From Chloroflexota bacterium (lineage in GTDB: Bacteria > Chloroflexota > Limnocylindria > Limnocylindrales > CSP1-4): a stretch of DNA of 32,334 bases. Shown piece after piece: positions 20,070 through 28,038 of the stretch. The notes below the pieces were generated by a model. The model made no database searches. It had not been told where the DNA came from and worked only from the letters and a program-made list of their open reading frames with translations. Made by a program: the position numbers and the translations under genes. The stretch covers positions 1 to 32,334 of the forward strand of contig JAJYJO010000022.1 of the NCBI GenBank assembly GCA_021789435.1, written 5' to 3'. How positions within the stretch are numbered: position 1 is the stretch's first letter; every line of letters begins with the position of its first letter.

Positions 20070-21875
20070 ATGAACGCGATCCGCCTGGAGGGCACCGCGG
20101 CGGCTCCGGGAGTCGCGGTCGGTGCGGTCTGGCGCTACGCGCCCGGTGACCCCGGCGCCGGTGCCGAGGCCGAAACGGCGTCCGGCGATCCGGCGGCCGC
20201 CATCCGCTCGGCCGCCGACGAGGCTGCGCGGCAGCTGGAGGCGCTGGCGGAGCGGGTGCGCGACCTCGGGCGACCCGACGACGCCGGCATCTTCGAGGCG
20301 CAGGCCCTCATGGCCGGCGATCCGATGCTCCTCGACGAGGCCATCCGACGAGCCGAGGAGGGGGAGCGGCCCGCGGCGGCCGTCCAGGGAGCCGCGGCCG
20401 AGGCGGCCGCCATGCTCGCCGGCCTCGAGGACGAGCTGCTGGCGGCGCGGGCCGCCGATGTGCGCGATGTCGGGGCGCGCATCGTCCGCATCCTGACCGG
20501 GACCGCGCTGGACCTGCCGGAGGGCCCGTCGATCGCCGTCGCGGACGACCTGCCGCCGTCGGTCACGGCGGAGATTCCGCCCGGCTTCCTGCTCGGTGTG
20601 GCCCTGGCGGGTGGCTCTCGCACCGCCCACGCGGTGATCCTGGCCCGCGGGCTCGGGATCCCGGCGATCGTGGGCGTCGAGGGGCTGCTCGGCGCCGCCG
20701 ACGCCGCCCAGGAGGAGGTCGGCGGCGCGGATCTCGTGGCCGCCATGGACGGTGAGTCGGGCGAGGTGGTCCTGGACCCCGGGCCGACCGAAGCGGAGGA
20801 GTTCCGGGCCCGGGCGGTCGACCTGGCCGGGCGTCGCGCCCGCGCGGCCTCGCTGCGGGACCGGCCGGCCGCCACCCGCGACGGCGAACGCGTCGTGCTG
20901 GTGGCCAACATCGGCAGCCCCGGCGACGCCCCGCGCGCCCTCGAGGCACGCGCAGAGGGGGTCGGCCTGTTCCGCACCGAGTTCCTGTTCATGAAGCGCC
21001 AGACGCCGCCGACCGAGGCAGAGCAGGTGGCGGCCTATCGCGAGGTGCTCGAGGCCTTCGGCCCGGAGCGGCCGGTCGTGATCCGCCTGGCCGACATCGG
21101 TGGCGACAAGGCGATCCCGTACCTGGGCCTGCCGGCCGAGGCCAACCCGTTCCTCGGCGTCCGTGCGATCCGGCTGGCCTACGGCTCACGCGACCTGCTG
21201 CGCACCCAGCTCCGCGCGATCTGGCGGGCCGGTGCCCTGGCGGCGGTGACGCCGCACGTGATGGCCCCGATGGTCGCCACGGTGGCCGACGTCGAACTGC
21301 TCCGCTCCCTCCGCGACGAGGCCCGGGACGGGCTCCTCGCCGAGGGAGCGCCGTGCGCGGCGGGGATGGTCACCGGCATCATGATCGAGATCCCGTCGGC
21401 GGCCATCCTGGCACCGGAGCTCGCCCTCCTGATCGACTTCTTCAGCATCGGGACCAACGACCTGACCCAGTACCTGCTGGCGGCCGACCGCGGCAACGCC
21501 GCGCTCGGGGCGCTCCAGGACGCCCTCCACCCGGCCGTCCTGCGGACGATCGCCGGCGTCGTCCGCGGCGCCGACGCGGCCGGGATCCCGGTGGCGGTCT
21601 GCGGCGAGCTGGCCGGCGACCCGGCAGGCGCCGCGGTGCTCGTCGGACTCGGCGTGGACGAGCTCTCCGCCGACGCGGGTTCGCTCGACGGTGTGCGGGA
21701 GGCCCTGGCCGGCGCGACGCGTCCCGAGCTGGACGCTCTGGCCGCGGCGGCGGTCGCGGCCGGCGACGCGGAGACGGTCCGCGGACTGGCCGGCCAGCTG
21801 CTGGCCCGGGGTTTGGAGCGCCTTGCCGCGGAGGCAGGCGCCGGCCGGCCCCGCGCCGCCGCCGGCCGCGGCTGA
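20070..21875 (+). CDS. ptsI: PEP-protein phosphotransferase (PTS enzyme I)
   Basis: A 601-residue enzyme I that takes phosphate from PEP and passes it to HPr. The N-terminal HPr-binding and phospho-His domains (about 1-225) contain LAGGSRTAHAVILARGLGIPAIVG with His186 as the phospho-residue; most EI proteins read GG-xTSH-xAI here, so the Ser-to-Ala change before His is mild. The PEP-binding TIM barrel (about 250-560) shows GVGLFRTEFLFM, LADIGGDKAIPYLG, FFSIGTNDLTQYLLAADR and the catalytic Cys511 in AVCGELAGDP. A short Ala/Arg tail ends it. AGGAG overlaps the ptsH stop, 6 nt before ATG 20070. The stop codon is the start of a duplicated 22-bp unit. Confidence 0.96.
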   Translation: MNAIRLEGTAAAPGVAVGAVWRYAPGDPGAGAEAETASGDPAAAIRSAADEAARQLEALAERVRDLGRPDDAGIFEAQALMAGDPMLLDEAIRRAEEGERPAAAVQGAAAEAAAMLAGLEDELLAARAADVRDVGARIVRILTGTALDLPEGPSIAVADDLPPSVTAEIPPGFLLGVALAGGSRTAHAVILARGLGIPAIVGVEGLLGAADAAQEEVGGADLVAAMDGESGEVVLDPGPTEAEEFRARAVDLAGRRARAASLRDRPAATRDGERVVLVANIGSPGDAPRALEARAEGVGLFRTEFLFMKRQTPPTEAEQVAAYREVLEAFGPERPVVIRLADIGGDKAIPYLGLPAEANPFLGVRAIRLAYGSRDLLRTQLRAIWRAGALAAVTPHVMAPMVATVADVELLRSLRDEARDGLLAEGAPCAAGMVTGIMIEIPSAAILAPELALLIDFFSIGTNDLTQYLLAADRGNAALGALQDALHPAVLRTIAGVVRGADAAGIPVAVCGELAGDPAGAAVLVGLGVDELSADAGSLDGVREALAGATRPELDALAAAAVAAGDAETVRGLAGQLLARGLERLAAEAGAGRPRAAAGRG

Positions 21876-21916
21876 CGTGCGGATGACGGCCGGGTGACGT
21901 GCGGATGACGGCCGGG
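21873..21916 (+). repeat. Exact 22-bp tandem duplication across the ptsI-glpA junction
   Basis: Two identical 22-bp units (21873-21894 and 21895-21916) begin at the ptsI TGA; a partial third (TGACG) follows. Each unit contains a mini-ORF ATG-ACG-GCC-GGG-TGA (from 21883 and 21905). The TGA of the second overlaps the glpA GTG (GTGA at 21916-21919). The duplication moved glpA 22 bp away from ptsI and may affect translational coupling. Confidence 0.9.
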
Positions 21917-23703
21917 TGACGCCGCGCGTCCTCGACGTCCTGGTGGTGGGGGGCGGCGCGACCGGGGCGGCGCTGCTGCGCGACCTGTCGATGCGCGGCG
22001 CACGCTGCCTGCTCGTCGACAAGGGCGACTTCGGGACGGGCACCAGCGGCCGCAACCACGGCCTGCTCCACTCCGGGGCGCGCTACGTCGTCAAGGACGA
22101 GATCTCTGCCTTGCAGTGCGCCCGGGAGAACGCCGTGCTCAGCCGCGTGGCCGCGCCGGCGATCGAGCCGACCGGCGGCCTCTTCGTGGCCACCCCGGAC
22201 GATCCGCCGGACTACGCGGACGGGTTCGCCGCCGCCTGCGCCCGCGCCGGGGTGGCCTGCCGGGAGATCGAGCCGGCGGAGGCGCTCCGCCGCGAGCCGG
22301 CCCTGCGGCCGGACCTCCGCCGCGCCTTTGCGGTGTCGGACGGCGCCATCGATCCATGGGCTCTGATCGAGCTGAACCTGCGCTCCGCGGTCCACTACGG
22401 CGGCGAGGCGCTGGCCTACCATCGCCTCGTCGGGCTGCAGCTCGCGAACGGCCGGATCGTCGGCGCGGAGCTGGCGGACGTCCGCTCGGGGAGCACGTTT
22501 CGGGTCGCGCCCCGGATGGTGGTGAACGCGGCGGGGCCCTGGGCCGGCCGGGTCGCCGCGCTGGCGGGCGCGGAGGTGACGCTCACCCTCGGGAAGGGCG
22601 CCCTGATCGTCCTCGACCGCCGGCCGGTGGACTCGGTCGTGGCCCGCTGCCACCCGCCCTCGGACGGCGACGCGCTGGTCCCGGTCCATACCGTCGCGAT
22701 CCTCGGGACGAGCTCGGTGACCGTCCACGATCCCGACCGGTACGCGATCTCGCCCGCGGAGATCGCCCACCTGATGGCGCTCGGCGACCAACTCGTGCCC
22801 TCGTTCTCCGCCTCCCGGGTCCTGCGAGCCTACGCCGGCGTCCGCCCCCTCTACCTGCCGAGACTCGACGAGCTGCAGCCGCGGGAACGGGCGGGGCTGG
22901 CCGCGGATCCGGCCGCGGCTGAGGCGCTCGCGGCCGGGCGCATCGACTCCCGGCGGCTGACCCGGGCCCACCGGGTCCTGGACCACGGGCCCCGGGACGG
23001 GATCGCCAACCTGGTCTCGATCGTCGGCGGGAAGCTGACGACCTGCCGGCTGATGGCCGAGGAGACGGCCGACACGGTGGCCGCCAAGCTCGGCCTCGGG
23101 ACGCCCTGCCGAACCGCGGACGAGCCGATGGGCGGCGCCGACGGGGGGCGGCCCTACTGGCTGGGTCACCGGCTGGCGGAGCGCGAGGTGGCCGGCGGCG
23201 GCGACGCCGACCTGGTCTGCGAGTGCGAGCTGGTCAGCGCGGGCGACATCGAGCGCTTCCTGGACGAGCGCTGGCCGTGCTCGCTCGACGACCTGCGTCG
23301 GGGGACGCGGCTCGGGATGGGGCCCTGCCAGGGCGCCTTCTGCACGTTCCGCGCGGCGGCCCGGGTGGGGGAGCGGGCCGGGGGCCGCGCCGCCACCGCC
23401 ACCGGCGAGCGGGGCCTCCTGGTGGCCGCCGGCGGTCCCAGCCCGGTGGAGATCGGGCGGGTGGCCGACGGGCCCGAGCCGCCGGAGCCGGGCGACGGCC
23501 CGATCGGGCCGGCCCTGGTGGACGCCGCCCTGGTCGGGTTCCTGGAGGAGCGGTTCCGGGGCGTCCGGCCGGTTGCCTGGGGTCGCCAGCTCCAGGAGGC
23601 CTGGTTCGAGGCCGGCGTCTACCTCGGGGTGCTGGGCGTCGATGCGCTGGTCGTGGACGGACAGCGGCCCTGTCTCCCGGAGGACGGCCGTGCCGAGCTG
23701 TGA
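21916..23703 (+). CDS. glpA: Anaerobic-type glycerol-3-phosphate dehydrogenase subunit A
   Basis: A 595-residue FAD enzyme of the GlpABC complex, oxidising G3P to DHAP. Near the N-terminus: VLVVGGGATGAALLRDLSMRG (FAD Rossmann), VDKGDFGTGTSGRNHGLLHSGARYVV, later VVNAAGPWAGRVA and GKLTTCRLMAEETAD. The C-terminal third has a BFD-like [2Fe-2S] domain with Cys435, Cys437 (CEC), Cys471 and Cys476 (GPCQGAFC), which separates GlpA from the single-subunit GlpD. Residues about 485-520 form a Gly/Pro-rich insertion. GTG 21916 overlaps the end of a 22-bp duplication; only a weak GGCCGGG precedes it. glpB starts 14 nt before the glpA stop. Confidence 0.95.
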   Translation: MTPRVLDVLVVGGGATGAALLRDLSMRGARCLLVDKGDFGTGTSGRNHGLLHSGARYVVKDEISALQCARENAVLSRVAAPAIEPTGGLFVATPDDPPDYADGFAAACARAGVACREIEPAEALRREPALRPDLRRAFAVSDGAIDPWALIELNLRSAVHYGGEALAYHRLVGLQLANGRIVGAELADVRSGSTFRVAPRMVVNAAGPWAGRVAALAGAEVTLTLGKGALIVLDRRPVDSVVARCHPPSDGDALVPVHTVAILGTSSVTVHDPDRYAISPAEIAHLMALGDQLVPSFSASRVLRAYAGVRPLYLPRLDELQPRERAGLAADPAAAEALAAGRIDSRRLTRAHRVLDHGPRDGIANLVSIVGGKLTTCRLMAEETADTVAAKLGLGTPCRTADEPMGGADGGRPYWLGHRLAEREVAGGGDADLVCECELVSAGDIERFLDERWPCSLDDLRRGTRLGMGPCQGAFCTFRAAARVGERAGGRAATATGERGLLVAAGGPSPVEIGRVADGPEPPEPGDGPIGPALVDAALVGFLEERFRGVRPVAWGRQLQEAWFEAGVYLGVLGVDALVVDGQRPCLPEDGRAEL

Positions 23704-25057
23704 CGTGCTCGTCGCCGGTGCCGGCCTGGCCGGCCTGACGACGGCCCTGGCCGCGGCGGACGGCGGAGCGAGCGTCTGGCTGGTGGCGAAGGGCCACGCG
23801 GCGACGCACTGGTCGCACGGCGGCCTCGACCTCGCGGCACCGCCCGGCACCGTCGGCGGCGGCGAGGGCGTGGCGCTCCTGGCGCGACGGCCGGGGCATC
23901 CCTACGAGATCGTGGCGGAGGATCTGCCGGCCGGCCTGGCGCGCGTCCGCCGGGCCCTCGATGCCGCCGGGCTGGCGTACGAGGGGGACCTCGCCAGTCC
24001 GCACGGTCGCATCCCGACGGCCGTCGGGGCGACCCGCCCGGCGGGCGTCCTGCCGGGCGCCCAGGCCGCGGCCCGCGCCCCGTGGCGGCCCGGGGAGGGG
24101 CTCCTCGTGGTGGGCTTCGAGCGCTTCCGCGATTTCGCGGCACCGGCCGTGGCCGCCTCCCTGGCGCGGCCGCTTCCCTGGGCCGGGGCGCCGCGGCCCG
24201 AGCGCGTCACCGCCGTCGGAGTGACACTGCCAGGACTCGCGGAGCGGCGGAACCTGGACGGGCTGGACCTGGCCCGCGCCTTCGACGATCCGTCGTGGCG
24301 GGGCCCGGCGCTCGACGCCATCGCCCGTGCCGTGGAGCCGCATCGCGGGGACGGGGAACTGCGCGTGGCCTTCCCGGCGGTCCTCGGCCTGGCCGACCAC
24401 CCGGCGGTCGCGGCCGCGCTCGACGCACGGCTCGGCGGGCCCTGGTTCGAGATCCCGCTCGTGCCGCCATCCGTGCCGGGGCTTCGCCTCTACGAGGCCA
24501 TGGTGGCCGCACTCCGGGCTGCCCGGGTCGCGGTCCAGGTCGGCTTCGCGGTCTCGGCCGCGATCCGGACGCCCGACGGGCGTGTCGCCGGGCTGGCGAC
24601 CGCCGCCGCCGGCCGGCCCTTCCCGATCCGGGCCGGCCAGGTGGTGCTCGCGACCGGCGGCTTCGCGTCCGGCGGCCTGGTGGCCACGGCCGACGGCCGG
24701 GTCGAGGAGCCGATCCTGGGCCTGCCGGTCGAGGCGCCGCCGCAGCCGGCCTGGCTCGCGCCTTCCATGTTCGATCCGGCCGGCCACCCGCTCGAGGCGG
24801 CCGGCATCCGGACCGACCGCAAGCTGCGCCCGGTCGGGCCGACCGGCGAGCGGGCCGAGCGTGGCGTCCGGATCGCCGGCGCCCTGCTGGCGGGTGCGCG
24901 CGCCCTCCGGGAGCGTTCCGGCGATGGGATCGCGATCGCCAGCGGCGAGCGGGCCGCCCGGCTGGCCCTGGCCCGGACCGTCGGTGCGTTGGCCGTGCCG
25001 TCCGGACCGGTCGCGGCGGGTCCGGCCGCCGGGCCCGAAGGGCGGGGAGCCCGATGA
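23690..25057 (+). CDS. glpB: Anaerobic-type glycerol-3-phosphate dehydrogenase subunit B
   Basis: 455 residues, a little longer than E. coli GlpB (about 420). The N-terminal dinucleotide fold is CDVLVAGAGLAGLTTALAAADGGASVWLVAKG (4-35), and a second flavin-type motif occurs in the C-terminal half (GQVVLATGGFASGGLVATADGRVEEPILGLPV). GlpB is the FMN-associated subunit linking GlpA to the iron-sulfur subunit GlpC. I chose GTG 23690 because GGAGG is 6 nt upstream and the FAD motif begins at residue 4; this gives a 14-nt overlap with glpA. The glpC start overlaps the stop (ATGA, 25054-25057). Confidence 0.92.
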   Translation: MPSCDVLVAGAGLAGLTTALAAADGGASVWLVAKGHAATHWSHGGLDLAAPPGTVGGGEGVALLARRPGHPYEIVAEDLPAGLARVRRALDAAGLAYEGDLASPHGRIPTAVGATRPAGVLPGAQAAARAPWRPGEGLLVVGFERFRDFAAPAVAASLARPLPWAGAPRPERVTAVGVTLPGLAERRNLDGLDLARAFDDPSWRGPALDAIARAVEPHRGDGELRVAFPAVLGLADHPAVAAALDARLGGPWFEIPLVPPSVPGLRLYEAMVAALRAARVAVQVGFAVSAAIRTPDGRVAGLATAAAGRPFPIRAGQVVLATGGFASGGLVATADGRVEEPILGLPVEAPPQPAWLAPSMFDPAGHPLEAAGIRTDRKLRPVGPTGERAERGVRIAGALLAGARALRERSGDGIAIASGERAARLALARTVGALAVPSGPVAAGPAAGPEGRGAR

Positions 25058-26679
25058 CGCCCGGCGCGCAGCCGTACCTGCCCCCGGCCGCGGCCCCGCC
25101 GCTGCCGGCCGCAGGCGCAGCCGTGATCGGGCTCGACGTGGTCCGCCTGGCCGGCTTCACGGCCGACGCCTGTCTGAAGTGCAACGTCTGCAACACCGTC
25201 TGCCCCGTCGCGCGCGTGACCGACCGCTTTCCGGGCCCGAAGTACGTCGGCCCCCAGGCGCAGCGTTTCCGCTCGGACCAGGCCCGCAGCCCGCAGTCGG
25301 CGCGGCCGCAGCGTGTCCCGCGGTCACCGGTCACGCCGCTCTCGCTGCTCGAGCCGCCGGCCCGTCCAGGTGGGCCCGGCCGGCAGACGGCGCCCCGGCC
25401 GCTCTCGCCGGACCTGACGGTCGACTGGTGCTCCGGATGCGGCTTCTGCACACGGGCCTGCCCGGCCGGCGTGGAGATCGCGGAGATCAACAGCCGGGCC
25501 CGGGCCGTGCTGCGGGTCCAGAACGCCGCCCCGCGCCTGGCCGGGGTTCCCCTCCGCCGCCGCCCGCTGCGGGACTGGGCGCTCGGCCAGACGGACCTGC
25601 TCGGCCGGCTGGGCGTTCCGCTCGCCCCGCTGGCCAACGCCTTCCTCGGCAGCCGGCGTCTGCGGTCCCTCGTCCAGGCCGTCGCCGGCATCCACCGCGA
25701 CGCACCCGTGCCCCGCTTCGCCGGCCGCACGTTCCGGGCCGCCTGGCGCCGGGCCGGCCATCCGCTGCCGCGGCCCGGAGCCGCCGTCTCGGTCGGAGCG
25801 GACGGCCGTTTCCCGCGACCGGACCGGGCTGTCGTCTACTTCCACGGCTGCGCGGCCAACTACCAGGAGCCGCGGGTTGCCGAGTCGGTCGTCGCCGTCC
25901 TGGCCCGCAACGGCCTCGAGACGATCGTCCCCGACCAGGTCTGCTGCGGCCTGCCGCTCATCAGCAACGGCTACTACGCCGAGGCCCGGCGGAAGGCGAC
26001 CCGCAACATCGCCTCGCTGGCCGAGTGGGCGGCGGCCGGCTACCGGATCGTGACCGCCTCCACCTCCTGCGGCCACACGCTCAAGGCCGAGTACCGGACC
26101 ATGCTGGACCTGGATGACCCGGCCGCCCGCTCGGTGGCCGGGGCGACCTGGGACATCATGGAGTTCCTGGCCGACCTCCACGAGTCCGGTCGCCTGGACA
26201 CGCAGTTCGGGTCGCTGGCCGGACCGGGCGGGACGGCACGCCCCCTGCTCTACCACGCCCCCTGCCAGCTGCGCAGCCAGGGGATCGGCCTGCCGGCCCT
26301 GGACCTGCTGGCACTGGTTCCGGGCCTGGAGCCGATCGACCTGGACCACGACTGCTGCGGTGTCGCCGGGACGTACGGCCTCAAGGAGGAGAAGTACGAG
26401 GTTGCGATGGCGGTGGGGGCCGGCCTCTTCGACAAGATCCGGGCCGTCGATCCCGCCCGGGCGCCGGCGGCGGCCTGCGACTCCGAGACCTGCCGCTGGC
26501 AGATCGAGCGGGCCACGGGACGCCCGACGCTCCACCCGGTCGAGTTCCTGGCCGAGGCCTACCGGGCGGCGGCACCCTCCGGACAGCGCCCGGCCGACGG
26601 TCCCGGCCCGAGCGTGGACGACCGCCCGGCCGATGCCCGGGGAGCCCCACCGGAGCCCGGCTCGACGGCGAGCGCATAG
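25054..26679 (+). CDS. glpC: Anaerobic-type glycerol-3-phosphate dehydrogenase subunit C with Pro/Arg-rich insertion
   Basis: 541 residues against about 400 in E. coli. Two [4Fe-4S] motifs, CX2CX2CX3C, are at Cys40/43/46/50 and Cys126/129/132/136. Two CCG (cysteine-rich) domains follow: FHGCAANYQEP with QVCCGLPLISNGYY, and HAPCQLRSQ with DHDCCGVAGTYGLKEEKYE. It anchors GlpAB and passes electrons to quinone. The spacing between clusters is about 75 residues instead of about 37; the extra stretch (about 72-118) is rich in Pro, Arg and Ser and may be disordered. There is also a 25-residue N-terminal and a 35-residue C-terminal extension. Last gene of the operon. Confidence 0.93.
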   Translation: MTPGAQPYLPPAAAPPLPAAGAAVIGLDVVRLAGFTADACLKCNVCNTVCPVARVTDRFPGPKYVGPQAQRFRSDQARSPQSARPQRVPRSPVTPLSLLEPPARPGGPGRQTAPRPLSPDLTVDWCSGCGFCTRACPAGVEIAEINSRARAVLRVQNAAPRLAGVPLRRRPLRDWALGQTDLLGRLGVPLAPLANAFLGSRRLRSLVQAVAGIHRDAPVPRFAGRTFRAAWRRAGHPLPRPGAAVSVGADGRFPRPDRAVVYFHGCAANYQEPRVAESVVAVLARNGLETIVPDQVCCGLPLISNGYYAEARRKATRNIASLAEWAAAGYRIVTASTSCGHTLKAEYRTMLDLDDPAARSVAGATWDIMEFLADLHESGRLDTQFGSLAGPGGTARPLLYHAPCQLRSQGIGLPALDLLALVPGLEPIDLDHDCCGVAGTYGLKEEKYEVAMAVGAGLFDKIRAVDPARAPAAACDSETCRWQIERATGRPTLHPVEFLAEAYRAAAPSGQRPADGPGPSVDDRPADARGAPPEPGSTASA

Positions 26680-26688
26680 GCTCTATGC
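26674..26688. repeat. Inverted repeat GCATAG-GCT-CTATGC at the glpC stop
   Basis: Six-bp arms with a 3-nt centre, overlapping the glpC TAG. The arms are the same hexamers as in the 19.3-kb dyad but facing the other way. Reading across it also gives TAGGCT, the -10-like hexamer. It could be a weak terminator or a regulator site before the zinc-ribbon gene. Confidence 0.4.
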
Positions 26689-26706
26689 AGCGCCTTCGGC
26701 GAAGCG

Positions 26707-26712
26707 TACAAT
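26707..26712 (+). promoter_or_regulatory. Candidate -10 (TACAAT) for the zinc-ribbon gene
   Basis: TACAAT is the best -10 match in the window. It gives a leader of roughly 117 nt before the GTG at 26836. No convincing -35. Confidence 0.5.
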
Positions 26713-26723
26713 CCGCCGGCAGT

Positions 26724-26745
26724 GTCGCGGGTCGGTTTCCGCGAC
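26724..26745 (+). other. Stem-loop in the 5' leader of the zinc-ribbon gene
   Basis: GTCGCGG (26724-26730), an 8-nt loop and CCGCGAC (26739-26745) form a perfect 7-bp stem, starting a few nt after the predicted RNA start. Such a structured leader could control stability or translation. No known riboswitch is recognised. Confidence 0.4.
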
Positions 26746-26835
26746 GGGACAGGTAGCACGACGAACCCGCCTCCTCACGGTTCCCGCGAGAACAGGACGG
26801 ACCGAGCGGCTACTGAGAGGAGTTCAAGGGTTCTC

Positions 26836-27162
26836 GTGTACACGGACAAGATCCTGGTCTGCGCGGACTGCGGGCAGCAGTTCGTCTTCACCGCCAGCGA
26901 GCAGGATTTCTACGGCCAGCGGGGCTTCAGCGAGCCGAAGCGCTGCTCCAGCTGCCGGGCCGCCCGCAAGGCCTCCCGGCCGGAGGGCGCCATGGCCCAC
27001 TCCGGCGGTGGGTACGGTGGCGGCGGCTACGACCGCGGCCCCCGCCAGATGTTCGCGGCGACCTGCAGCCGCTGCGGCCGGGAGACGGAGGTCCCCTTCC
27101 GTCCCACCAACGGCAAGCCTGTTTACTGCAGCGACTGCTTCCGCACCGTTCGCGGCAGCTGA
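26836..27162 (+). CDS. Double zinc-ribbon protein (CxxC-x17-CxxC type)
   Basis: A 108-residue protein. The N-terminal zinc ribbon is VYTDKILVCADCGQQFVFTASEQDFYGQRGFSEPKRCSSCRAARKA, with two CxxC knuckles. A Gly/Tyr-rich linker (about 56-72, GGGYGGGGYDRG) follows, then CSRCGRETEVPFRPTNGKPVYCSDC, exactly the CxxC-x17-CxxC form. Such proteins are common in Chloroflexota and some other phyla; nucleic-acid binding is suspected but not established. I chose GTG 26836 because the conserved domain begins there. GAGAGGAG lies 13 nt upstream and AAGGG nearer, so an earlier in-frame start at 26722 seems unlikely. Its own promoter and terminator make it monocistronic. Confidence 0.88.
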   Translation: MYTDKILVCADCGQQFVFTASEQDFYGQRGFSEPKRCSSCRAARKASRPEGAMAHSGGGYGGGGYDRGPRQMFAATCSRCGRETEVPFRPTNGKPVYCSDCFRTVRGS

Positions 27163-27199
27163 TCGCACGGGCGGCGCGTCCGCCCCGACACCGCAAGCG

Positions 27200-27231
27200 A
27201 GAACGACCCGGGCGAAGGCCCGGGTCGTTCT
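27200..27231. terminator. Strong hairpin terminator between zinc-ribbon gene and plsY
   Basis: A perfect 14-bp stem (27200-27213 with 27218-27231) has a GAAG loop, with TATGTCTCGC following. An outer GCGAGA/TCTCGC pair (27197-27202, 27235-27240) partly extends it. It lies between convergent genes and probably works both ways. The remaining 27241-27318 is GC-rich sequence with smaller palindromes. Confidence 0.88.
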
Positions 27232-27318
27232 ATGTCTCGCGTGCCTTTCCGGTGACGTCCGGCCGGAGCGGTTCCCGGCCGGCCGGTCCGGCCCGGCGGG
27301 CGCCCGGCCCGCCCGCTC

Positions 27319-27972
27319 TCAGCGGGCGCCCGGCCGGTGGCCGATCAGCAGGCCCAGGTCGAACTTCCGCTCAGTCCCGGCGATCAGCCGCTGGATGTTG
27401 TCGGCGTGAGCGATCCAGATCACCACCGGCCCGACGGCGGCGTAGACGAGGTAGGCCGGGCTGACCCAGCCGCTGGCGACCAGCCAGAGCAGGAGCATGG
27501 CCGGGAAGATGGCAGCCGAGCTGACGAGCGAGCCGAGCGAGACGTAGCGCGTCACCAGGATCACGATCACGAAGACCGGGGCGGTCAGGAGGACCGCCAC
27601 GGGCTGGATGACGAGCAGCGTTCCGACGCCGGTCCCCACACCACGCCCGCCGCCGAAGCCGAGGAAGATGGAGCGCGAGGCGCCGATCACCGCGGCCAGC
27701 CCGCAGGCCACTTCAACTCCGGCGCCGGCGCCCGCCAGGCGGGCCAGCAGGACCGGCAGGGTACCCTTCGCCAGGTCCCCCACCACCACGAGCGCTGCCC
27801 ACGTGCGGCCGAGCGCCCGCAGCGCGTTCGTGCCACCGGTCCGCCCCGACCCGATGGTCCGCGGGTCGGGCCCGCCTGAGAGCCGGGCCGCGAGGACGCC
27901 CATCGGGATGGAGCCGCTGAGGTAGGCGACCACGACGAACGCAGCGTCCCGCAGCAGCGTGGCCGGGTCCAT
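27319..27972 (-). CDS. plsY: Glycerol-3-phosphate acyltransferase PlsY-like, with altered motif
   Basis: A 217-residue multi-pass membrane protein (about five to seven helices) that acylates G3P with acyl-phosphate, the first step of phospholipid synthesis. Seen: YLSGSIPMGVLAARL (17-31), GSGRTGGTNALRALG (41-55) and HADNIQRLIAGTERK (188-202). The middle motif, usually GH-x-xPvF-xxF-xGGKGVAT, reads GASRSIFLGFGGGRGVGTG here: the conserved His is Ala, and Lys is Arg. Activity is still plausible because many residues remain, but this is an odd change. ATG 27972 has GGAGG about 6 nt upstream. It links to the neighbouring G3P-producing genes. Confidence 0.9.
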   Translation of the reverse strand: MDPATLLRDAAFVVVAYLSGSIPMGVLAARLSGGPDPRTIGSGRTGGTNALRALGRTWAALVVVGDLAKGTLPVLLARLAGAGAGVEVACGLAAVIGASRSIFLGFGGGRGVGTGVGTLLVIQPVAVLLTAPVFVIVILVTRYVSLGSLVSSAAIFPAMLLLWLVASGWVSPAYLVYAAVGPVVIWIAHADNIQRLIAGTERKFDLGLLIGHRPGAR

Positions 27973-28038
27973 CGGAGCCTCCGTCCGCCCGCCGGGACCG
28001 GCCGAGAGGGGCCGCGACCGAAGCCGGCGAGCGTGCCG

